From the NCBI GenBank assembly GCA_018398765.1, contig JAHBMJ010001505.1:81001-106000 (forward strand): a stretch of 25,000 bases of DNA. The letters are read 5' to 3'. Origin of the DNA: Chromera velia. Lineage: Eukaryota > Sar > Chromeraceae. Positions within the stretch are counted from its first letter, which is position 1; every line of letters begins with the position of its first letter. A program made the translations under genes and the position numbers. This document shows, piece after piece, positions 16,831 to 25,000 of this stretch. The notes under the pieces were generated by a model. The model was not told the DNA's origin. It did not search any database and saw only the letters and a list, made by a program, of their open reading frames with translations.

Positions 16831-17511
16831 GTAGGAAGAAAGGAAGAAAGAGAAGAAGAATGTGTGCATGATCGTCGGAAAGAAACGAGGCTCTCTCTCT
16901 CTCTCTATGGTCTTTTCTTGTCTTTTGCATTGTGTCTGTGAGAAGGGATGGTGTTCTTCTTCCATATGCCTAGGGGGAGGGCATGCGCAGAAAGAAAAAC
17001 GGCCAAAGAATCACTTGAAGAAAGAAAGGAAGGCAAGATGATGCGAGGTCCTCTCCCCCCCCTTTGGAGGTTGGTAGATAGCTGAGGGAAGGCAGAGGAG
17101 AGGAGTTAATTGCAACAGAAGAGAAGAGAAGAGAAGAAAAGAGAACGTGTCGAACGAGCGAGAGACACCATCTCTCTCTCTGAGTCAGGAGACCTCATAG
17201 GCCGACACTTCTCACTGTCTGCCTTTGAGTCTGTCCCTCTGTATGTCTGTCTGTGTGTGAGTCTGTCTATCTCTCCCTCTGTGTGTCTGCATACCTGTGT
17301 GTCCATGTCTGCATTTTCAAAGAAAGAGAAAAAGAAAGGTCAAAAGGAAGGAGAGAACAATTGCCTGTCCGTCTCTCTCTCTCTACGCCTTTTCCTCTCT
17401 TCTCTTTCGAACGGCCCCTGCCCCTCCCTCCACCCCCTTTCCTCTCCTTTTTTCTCTAGCTGTTCTTCATCCGTCCCTCCCTGTTGACTCTCTCTCTCTC
17501 CGTGTGTGTGT

Positions 17512-17550
<39 letters not shown>

Positions 17551-18704
17551 TGCGTTCTTGTTCGTCCGTCTCTTTCCATGTCGACAATGAAGGCGGAGAC
17601 TGACATCGGATCGCAGATGGAAAGGAACGAACAGGAGACACTTTATTCATTCACACATGTGGAAACAAACGAAAGAAAGAAAGAAAGAAAGAAAGAATTG
17701 AACGAATGTTGTACGTGTACGTGAAAAGTCGTTCCTTCCTCACAAAAGGAAAAGGAAAGAAAGTCCTGTGAGTGATAACATAAGAGAGAGACGTGCAGAC
17801 CCTCACTTTTTCTCTCTCTCAGTCCGTTTTTCCTTCTTTCCTTCCTGACTGCATAGTTGCAGGCCTCCGAAGGGTTCCTCTCTTGTTTCATCTTTCTCAA
17901 GTCCTGTGTGCTGCCCTTTCTTTCTTTCTTTCTTTCTATCTTTCCTTCCTTCGTTCCTTCTTTTGTTTGTGTCTCTCTGTCTTTTGACCTATGGCAGGAG
18001 GTGCCTTGCATGGGACCTTGCCTGCATCCAATAAAAGAGGAGAGAGAGTGAGGAAGGGAGAGAGAGAGTTTCTGTCGGTCTGTCTGTCTGTCTGTCTGAC
18101 CTGTCTGACCTGTCCCTCGATACCGATGCTGCTGGAGTCTTCTTCCTTCCCTCCTTCTTCCATTCGTTCCCAGTCGGGCTGAATGATTATGCATGAATGG
18201 AATGGAGTGAGTGCATGCACACCCACCACAGCCTCACTCAAGTAAGTACACTGCTCGGTGGGGCTCGGGAGGTTGGAAGGAAGTAAGGAAGGAATTGCAA
18301 AGGCAAAGGAAGTGCAAACAGAAAGCGGGGAGTGAGAGCGAGCATGGGTTTTGTTTCCCCCCCTTCACTTTTCCTTCTTTCTTTTCTTCCTTCCTTCCTT
18401 CCTTCCTTCCTCCCGCATGCATCTATCTGCTGTACGAAATGATGCATGCACGCAGGTGTACATCGAATCTTACTGAATCGAATCCCATCAATCCGGGCCA
18501 TCCCATTTCCTCCCTCACTCCCATATGAATGACTTGGCTCGCTTGTTTGCTTGATGATAGTTCACCAGCTTTCTTGCTTCGATCATCGTGCGCTTCTTCT
18601 TTTATTTTCTTGCGTGGGCGTGCTCGAATGAGCGAACGAAGGTCTTCTTTCACCCTCGGATTGTTTCTGTATCTCTATTTCGTTTGCTTTTGATGTCCGT
18701 GTCG

Positions 18705-18737
<33 letters not shown>

Positions 18738-20600
18738 TTTGTCTTTGCTGATACGTCCCAACAACATCCCCTCTCTCGCTCGCTCTCTGTCTCTCTTTTG
18801 CGCTCGTCTTCTCTGCCCTGCCAGGGGTTTCTTCCGCCCCGAAGAAGAGAAGAGAAGATCGAGAGAGAAACGATGGCGGGGGGTTGGGCGTCCAAAGGCA
18901 AAGAGTCAAATGAGAAGAGAAAGAAACTTCAAAAAGGCAGAGACAGAACAGAAGGAAGTGCAATTTTGTCTCTGGCGAGAAAACGAATACGTGGTTGTAG
19001 GGAGACGCGATCAGTCAAAGCGCTGCGACCAACCAGGACCACTAATCTGTCCAAGCAGCACATGCATAGAGTAGAATAGTCTCTGCGTGTCAACGGGGGA
19101 GCATGCAGACACAATTAGGGGGCGCGCAATTCTTTTCGTCTCCTTCCGGCGGGCGGGCCCGGTTCTTCACCTTGTCTTGCATGCTTGTCTCATGGTCCGT
19201 TTGTTTGTTTGTCTGTTTGTTTATTTGTTTGTTTGTCTGTTTGTTTGTTTGTTTTGCATATCTGTCTGTCTGTTTGTCCATCTGTTCGTGAAGGAAAGGG
19301 ATGGAAAGATGGAGTCAGGCATGTAGACTCTCTCTGTGTCTGTCTCCTTTTTTTCTGACTATCCTCCAGTCTGCCTGCCTGCCTGCCTGAGAATTCGTGG
19401 CACGAGGGGACGACTTGACTCAGTCTGTACATCCACCCATCCAACTTTGCTCTCTGTCTGTCTGCCTGTCTGTCTGTCTGTCTGTTGATGCCGTCATTTT
19501 TCTGATCGATGTTGGATGCATTCTCTTGATCGATCGATCGATCGATCGAGGCTTCCTTCCTTTCTTTCTATCTATCTTTCTTTCTATCTATCTTTCTTTC
19601 TTTCTTTCTTCCTATCTTTCTTTCTATCGAGAACAAGAAGGCCCCCCCACCTGCGCGGTGTGGGTAGGCAGGCAGGCAGGCAGAGTTCAACGGAATTCGG
19701 TGGGTCGGCTTTGTGCAGACTGCATGCTCGGGTTTGGGGGGAGAGAAAAATACAATGCAGAGCTCTGGCCTGGGGGTCGGGTGTTTGGTGGTTCCTTAAC
19801 TGCCTCCCTCCCTCGAGAGATAGAGTCTTCTTCGCTTCCTTCATTCCTCCTCACCACTTGCATCCATGCACACCTCTGCTATCTGTACAATTAAATGGAT
19901 GCACGCAGCATGCCTGCAGGCGTGTGCATGTGCTTCTGATGGAGTCCTTCACGAGGGAGGGAGGGAAAAGAAGGTTTCCTTCCTTCCTTACTTGCTTGAC
20001 TGACGATGGTCCATTGACCGCATTTCTTTGCGTCTTCTTTGTGAGCCTGCTTGCTTCACTTTTCAGTCTGTCTTCTAGTCTTTCTTTGTCGGAGGCATTT
20101 GATTTCTCTCTCAGAGTCTCTCTCTCTCTCTGGGGCATGTATGCAGTCTACATGCATGCATGTGATGTCATTTCTCCCTGCTCTCGGGCGAGCCATCAAT
20201 GAATCAGTCGTACCGCTTTTGAGTATTGCATTCTCTCTGTGAAAAAAAACAGACAAGGAACATGTAAAATAATTCTCCACTTTCTTCTTCTGCTTCTTCT
20301 GCTTCTGCTTCTGCTTCCTTCTTCCTTCTTCTTCTTCTGCTTCTTCTGCTTCTTCTGTCTTCTTCTGCTTCTCTTCTGCTTCTGCTTCTGTTCTGCTTCT
20401 GCTTCTGCTTCTGCTTCTGCTTCTGCTTCTTCTCCTGCTCCTGCTTCTCCTGCTTCTCCTGCTCCTGCTCCTGCTTCTTCTTCTTCTTCTTCTTCTCGAT
20501 CAGCTCTTATGCAGAGATCATCCAAACCGCCGAATCCATCTGAGCGCACTCTAGAGCGCACTTTGATTCCTAGTTTGATTCGTGCACCAATGACTGGTCT
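16831..20600. other. Microsatellite-dominated region, no confident gene
   Basis: This 3.8-kb stretch holds many simple repeats, mostly pyrimidine-rich on the plus strand, with purine-rich islands at 16830-17160 and 18830-18970. Arrays include (GT)n 17502-17551, (GAAA)n 17669-17696, (TTTC)n 17917-17938, (TGTC)n 18077-18098, (TTCC)n 18381-18412, (GT)n 18704-18733, (TTTG)n 19197-19255, (TCTG)n 19450-19486, (GATC)n 19529-19550, TTTC/TATC arrays 19555-19628 and (GCAG)n 19668-19684. Some acceptor-like sites occur (for example CCTGCCAG before GGGTTTCTTCC near 18825), but no chain of exons could be supported. Confidence 0.55.
20281..20500. repeat. (TTCTGC)n / TTC-rich tract
   Basis: About 220 bp of TTCTGC, TTC and TCCTGC units. 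The minus strand is correspondingly purine-rich and would encode Glu/Ala and Lys/Arg repeats in one frame; I regard that as a by-product of the repeat. Confidence 0.92.
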
Positions 20601-21032
20601 GACTGACTTTTTGTGTTGATAATCCGTGTTTTGTACTTTTCCTTCGTTCTTTTTTTCTTGCCTAGATTATGCTTTCTTTTTCTGAGAGACTGAGAACATG
20701 GCAAAGATCCAGACTGAAGACACAACCAGAGACCTAGCCAGAGACGCACTCCGACCTAGGGTCCTAGACTCCGACACAGGCAGAGCTTGCCGCAGAAGCA
20801 GCTAGCAGACTAGCTACTAGTAGCAAAAGCAGAGTGACCAGATCTAGGACCAGTTAAAATTTAATTACGGCATATATAGGTGTGTCTTTCGGTATGAGCC
20901 GACACTGCCCGACAGTAAAAAAAAATTTGACACTAAAAGATTTGTATACCGTAGCACCAGGAGGTAGAAGAGAGAAGATGATCGGGCCGCGCGATTCGTA
21001 CGATTAAGCCTGGGAGGAGTATAAGTCTGGCC
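20601..21032. other. CTAG-rich spacer, no gene seen
   Basis: Many CTAG, CCTAG and GACTAG words (20730-20850) followed by AT-rich sequence with a short poly(A) (20927-20936). The CTAG enrichment resembles 2375-2420 and 22010-22130 and suggests shared repeat families. Confidence 0.4.
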
Positions 21033-21479
21033 ATGTTGCTTTTAGGGGGGAGGGTTAGAAGGGGGTGGGGTTACACAGTTCAATTGCGTACTCTGCCTCG
21101 CTCTCTCTTGTCTGGTGGTTCTCTTTTCACTTCTCTCCTTCGAGCATGTGCTGGTGGGGGAAAGAGACACGGTGGATCCTGCGAAGAACACTGTATTCAC
21201 TGTCCTGCAGTCGAAGGTAAAAAGGTGATCGACGATGCGGTGCATCGATTGTCTGCGTGCGTGCGAACAGAGCAGCTTAGATCCAAACTTCATTCGCTGG
21301 CAGGGAGAGTGAAAGAGAGAACAGGAATTAGTGAAAGGGTCTGTAGAGCAAGATGGACTGCTGCAGCTGGGGGAAGAGGTATCGGGGAAGAAGAGACATA
21401 TATAAGAGAGCTCGTTTCATTCATTGTGGACCGGGAGCCGAAGAAGGCAAGTGCACTGATCGAAGCTTGTCTGAAATGA
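21033..21479 (+). CDS. Small hypothetical protein or terminal exon
   Basis: An ATG-initiated frame of 148 codons. The first ~50 residues (MLLLGGRVRRGWG and onward) are less protein-like, while the second half has CEEHCIHC, VIDDAVHRLSACV and EQLRSKLHSLAGRVKERTG, then ends SALIEACLK and TGA. That half looks like helical coding sequence. A CCTGCAG acceptor at 21205-21211 lies in phase 1 with the second half, so it may be the last exon of a longer gene rather than a single-exon gene. The last ten codons and stop lie inside a 44-bp unit that is tandemly repeated at 22478-22609. No domain is recognised. Confidence 0.4.
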   Translation: MLLLGGRVRRGWGYTVQLRTLPRSLLSGGSLFTSLLRACAGGGKRHGGSCEEHCIHCPAVEGKKVIDDAVHRLSACVRTEQLRSKLHSLAGRVKERTGISERVCRARWTAAAGGRGIGEEETYIRELVSFIVDREPKKASALIEACLK

Positions 21480-22476
21480 GTGCATGCCCGTCTTGTGTGG
21501 TTGTTCAGCCTTTGGCTTCAGCCTAGGCTGCGGAGGGTCGTGGTTGTTCATATTCATGTGGAAGCAGGCTAAGCTGCGGCGGTCTGCTCCTTTTGTTTAC
21601 AACTGCATGCATGGGTTGCCATTTGTCTCTGGTTTCAGAGACTCTAGGCTTAACCACAATTAAATAAAAATAATAAAAATAAAAAAACCATTAATGATTA
21701 ATTATTTAGAGACGGCAGAAAAAGCGATAAGATGAGGAAGAAGGGATCCAAAGAAGAAAATGCTAAATAGAGAAGATGGATAAAACGAATGAAGGAAGCG
21801 ATTGAGCCGGCCTTCAGGCTTGTCGCATGCCATATTAAATCCTAAATCAAACCGATATATTTTGACCTGAACCTCTTATAGAGGCAATTAATAGCAACGT
21901 ACGGTTAAAGAAAATAAACAGTCAAACACTCGGTCAAACGTTATGCAGCGGGCAGAACATATATGCAGTTTGCTGGGCATTTTTAAACCAGCTTCACCGC
22001 CGCCGAGGCCTAGGCTGAGGCCGAGGTCTCATACCTTAACCTAGTACCTTAGCCCGGAATGCCCTAAGGAATGCCCCGCCTTGCTAGTTCGATCTGGATC
22101 AACTTCTAGCAGTGACTGGCACTAGTTCTAGTAACATGCAGTAACATGCAGATCGATGGACATATGCAATCAATCAATCAATCAAGCGGAAAGGCATAGC
22201 ACGGTTAGCGCGGAACCTATATCAATTACTCAATAAACCAATTAATCGACGACAGTGCTCTAGGGCACCACTAAATCACTAATCACCAATCAATCAATCA
22301 ATCAATCAATTAGTCAATCAATTAATCATCATGATTCTGATGATTCATGAATCATCATTCAATCATGATCGATTGATCAGTTTAATACGTTTTTCTTTAA
22401 CTAATTAAACAGTAACTATTCAAATCGTCTCTCTACTCCAGGAGTCGTAGTACTAAGTAGTACTCCTAGATGATAA
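21448..22476. repeat. 1,029-bp direct duplication, copy A
   Basis: It matches 22566-23594 at an offset of 1,118 bp with no differences noticed by eye. It starts with the 44-bp unit containing the stop codon of the 21033-21479 frame and ends at GATGATAA next to the N. It contains CTAG-rich, AT-rich and ATCA-repeat sequence and an inverted copy of the repeat end seen at 1305-1347. No gene is seen inside. Confidence 0.9.
22252..22315 (-). repeat. Inverted copy of the GTGCCCTAGAGCAC repeat end
   Basis: Reverse-complement relative of 1305-1347, with an expanded ATCA run. It is present again at 23370-23433 within the duplicated copy. Confidence 0.6.
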
Positions 22477-22477
22477 N
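22477..22477. other. Single-N assembly junction
   Basis: The N separates GATGATAA (end of copy A) from CAAGTGCACTG (start of a 44-bp repeat unit). In copy B, GATGATAA continues into CAGCTAGG. Confidence 0.85.
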
Positions 22478-22609
22478 CAAGTGCACTGATCGAAGCTTGT
22501 CTGAAATGAGTGCACGCGCGTCAAGTGCACTGATCGAAGCTTGTCTGAAATGAGTGCACGCGCGTCAAGTGCACTGATCGAAGCTTGTCTGAAATGAGTG
22601 CATGCCCGT
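22478..22609. repeat. 44-bp minisatellite, three units
   Basis: Units begin CAAGTGCACTGATCGAAGC at 22478, 22522 and 22566. The first two end in GAGTGCACGCGCGT and the third in GAGTGCATGCCCGT. Copy A has only one such unit (21448), so the two sides of the N differ in unit number. Confidence 0.92.
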
Positions 22610-23594
22610 CTTGTGTGGTTGTTCAGCCTTTGGCTTCAGCCTAGGCTGCGGAGGGTCGTGGTTGTTCATATTCATGTGGAAGCAGGCTAAGCTGCGGCGG
22701 TCTGCTCCTTTTGTTTACAACTGCATGCATGGGTTGCCATTTGTCTCTGGTTTCAGAGACTCTAGGCTTAACCACAATTAAATAAAAATAATAAAAATAA
22801 AAAAACCATTAATGATTAATTATTTAGAGACGGCAGAAAAAGCGATAAGATGAGGAAGAAGGGATCCAAAGAAGAAAATGCTAAATAGAGAAGATGGATA
22901 AAACGAATGAAGGAAGCGATTGAGCCGGCCTTCAGGCTTGTCGCATGCCATATTAAATCCTAAATCAAACCGATATATTTTGACCTGAACCTCTTATAGA
23001 GGCAATTAATAGCAACGTACGGTTAAAGAAAATAAACAGTCAAACACTCGGTCAAACGTTATGCAGCGGGCAGAACATATATGCAGTTTGCTGGGCATTT
23101 TTAAACCAGCTTCACCGCCGCCGAGGCCTAGGCTGAGGCCGAGGTCTCATACCTTAACCTAGTACCTTAGCCCGGAATGCCCTAAGGAATGCCCCGCCTT
23201 GCTAGTTCGATCTGGATCAACTTCTAGCAGTGACTGGCACTAGTTCTAGTAACATGCAGTAACATGCAGATCGATGGACATATGCAATCAATCAATCAAT
23301 CAAGCGGAAAGGCATAGCACGGTTAGCGCGGAACCTATATCAATTACTCAATAAACCAATTAATCGACGACAGTGCTCTAGGGCACCACTAAATCACTAA
23401 TCACCAATCAATCAATCAATCAATCAATTAGTCAATCAATTAATCATCATGATTCTGATGATTCATGAATCATCATTCAATCATGATCGATTGATCAGTT
23501 TAATACGTTTTTCTTTAACTAATTAAACAGTAACTATTCAAATCGTCTCTCTACTCCAGGAGTCGTAGTACTAAGTAGTACTCCTAGATGATAA
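22566..23594. repeat. 1,029-bp direct duplication, copy B
   Basis: Second copy of 21448-22476. It continues without interruption into the coding exon at 23620. A CATGCATGCAG acceptor on the minus strand (22721) could open a short terminal exon (CKQKEQTAAA, then stop) in phase with the donor at 23619, but this is speculative. Confidence 0.9.
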
Positions 23595-23619
23595 CAGCTA
23601 GGCTTTTGATTCACCTCAC

Positions 23620-24929
23620 CCGTCTGCTGTTCCTCCCTTGCCTTCTAGATTCGCCCCCCCCGTATCGGACCCTGACGGATTCATCGCTCCCCCGCTCTTC
23701 CAGAGGCGAAAGGCGCCCGACCGAGAGGGACGGCGAGGGAAGGCCAGTGATGACGACCCCGCAGTGCCCCCCAAAGTGGTGGCAGTTGCCGCCGCCGCCT
23801 CCGCGCCTCCAGGGGGTGGGCTTTGACCGAAGGGGGAGGGGGGCGCCAGAGGAATCGGTAGGACACGCGAAAGGCTTTCCACGGGGACAAACGATCCCCC
23901 AGTCCCCCTCGGTGCACCTGCTGTTGAGCCCTGAGGGATCGAAAGAGCCTCACACCCTGAGACGCCTCCCTTCCCCCCTTCTGCTGCTGTTGTGCGAGAG
24001 AGAGACAGAGGCAGCCGATCCGATGATGATGGGGCAGTCGCAAAGACCGTCAGAGCCTGGCCCGACGACGACCGCGTTCCCCCTACTCCAGATGGGGAGG
24101 AGGCGGTGGGGAGGTCCGGGAGGGGAATTACGTGAGGGAGGATGTGGGGGGAACGTTGCATGATCCCCTGCTGATGTTGTTGCTGTTGGTGGTGATGGTC
24201 TCTGCGCTGTTCTCCTTCTCTGCCTGCTGCTGCTGCCGTGCCTTCGCTCTCTTCTTGCTTTTCTCCTGCTGCCGGTAGAAGATCCCCTCCAATAGATTCC
24301 CCGAAGGGACCAGAAGAACCCCCGGCCCATGCCTGCCCAGGCTGGCGGGTGGTCAGCTGAAGAGAAGAAGAAGAAGGGACAATAGAAAGGGCCGCATCCA
24401 TTTCTGCCGCCCCCTTGTCGCGTTTGAGGCCGTTGCCTCTTCTCATTCCCTTGAGGGCTTTCGGAGAGACGACCAACTCGCGAGAGAGGGACAGAGAAAC
24501 TGCGCGGGGACGGGTGAGAGGAGCAGACGCTGCAGAAGAGACAGGGGCAAGAGGGGCAACTAGAGACAGAGCCGAGACCTCATTGTAACAATTGGATGAT
24601 GCTGCAGCCCCATTGGTCTGGTTTTTTGTGGTCATTGCTTCTTCCTCTTCTTCCTCCAGGTCCATAGGAGAGGGGGAAGTGGCTGTTCTAGCCCCCCCTT
24701 CTACGACTCTACCGGCAGCAGTACTTGCATGAGTGTGGGGGTGAAGGTGAGGCGATAAAGCCGAGGGGAGACGCTCACTTTCGTGATGCCGCCACTCCCT
24801 GTTGTCTCCTTCTCTTCCTCCCTCCGGGATGCGTGAGGACGGTGCGCTGTCATGAAAGTGGTCTCCCTCTTTTTCTTTCTGCGCTCGCATTCGTGCCTCC
24901 TTGGCTTGCTGCTTGCGTCGCCGAAGCCT
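23620..24929 (-). CDS. Exon of a low-complexity protein, incomplete at the right edge
   Basis: After a GGTTGCAG acceptor (24930) the minus-strand frame opens RLRRRKQQAKEARMRAQKEK, a basic helical segment, then runs about 437 codons. It contains an acidic run MDLEEEEEEAM, Ser/Ala/Gly-rich disorder, a His/Gln stretch (HHHQQQQHQQG) and Pro-rich segments. It ends at GACGG|GTGAGG: the donor at 23619 overlaps a TGA at 23618-23616, so the exon either terminates there or splices onward. Upstream exons, including the start codon, lie beyond 25000. Composition suggests a disordered nuclear or regulatory protein; no domain is recognised. The long frame on the opposite strand (23588-24163) is treated as a shadow. 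Confidence 0.6.
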
Positions 24930-25000
24930 CTGCAACCGCAAGCACGCAAATATTCAAACAGGGAGGACAGTCGGACAAAAACACGAACCAACAGGATTCT

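Noticed and set aside
18873-19079. 68-codon frame starting MAGGWASKGKES
   Set aside because: It is charged and somewhat protein-like, but the overlapping frame is equally open and there is no supported exon partner.
20196-20561. Minus-strand Glu/Ala/Lys-rich frame
   Set aside because: It is the translation of the TTCTGC repeat tract.
23588-24163. Plus-strand 191-codon frame
   Set aside because: It lies opposite a 437-codon frame with good acceptor and donor sites on the minus strand.
1-25000. CRISPR arrays, rRNA, tRNA, viral or toxin genes
   Set aside because: I saw no spacer-repeat pattern, no conserved RNA core sequences, and no recognisable viral or toxin protein. The tandem repeats are ordinary micro- and minisatellites.

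Overview
This is eukaryotic nuclear DNA. Genes are split by GT-AG introns, coding density is low, introns are full of tri- and tetranucleotide microsatellites, and no bacterial-style operons, rRNA, tRNA or CRISPR arrays are visible. The style (long low-complexity introns, CAG/polyQ coding tracts, many TGCATGC words) fits a chromerid-like alga or another relative of the apicomplexans. That is an inference from style, not a proven assignment. Two single-N characters (7636 and 22477) are assembly junctions, and each is flanked by a long direct duplication.

Layout. 1-3350: AT-rich non-coding DNA with a probable dispersed-repeat end (1305-1347) and a GC-rich hairpin island (1369-1443). 3353-4798: a putative 1.45-kb DNA transposon with 19-bp terminal inverted repeats, clustered subterminal GTTAC/GTAAC words, and an internal TATA box plus a small two-exon reading frame. 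4805-5790: a tandem array with a ~243-bp unit. 6073-9601, minus strand: a gene for a predicted secreted or type I membrane protein (signal peptide exon, 14-residue charged repeats, one membrane segment, 12-residue proline-rich repeats), interrupted by the first N junction. 9602-10681: a divergent intergenic region with TGCATGC words and a strong hairpin. 10682-16450, plus strand: a six-exon gene whose exon phases all agree (1107 residues), encoding an N-terminal C3HC4 RING finger, a ~800-residue Gln/Pro/Ser-rich disordered middle and a C-terminal RRM-like fold with a degenerate RNP1. 16451-20600: microsatellite-dominated DNA, possibly with further exons of the same transcript. 20600-23594: CTAG-rich, AT-rich DNA, a small reading frame (21033-21479) and a 1,029-bp duplication around the second N. 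23620-24929, minus strand: an internal or terminal exon of a low-complexity protein that continues off the right edge.

The secreted/membrane-protein gene and the RING/RRM gene are transcribed divergently from a shared ~1.1-kb region. The inferred splice sites share features: all eight TGCAG-type acceptors carry that pentamer, and several donors read GTCAGT, GTCGGT or GTTGGT. Nothing here forms a recognisable pathway. The best candidates for new biology are the terminal-inverted-repeat element with its cargo frame, the repeat-variable membrane protein, and the RING-disorder-RRM architecture.
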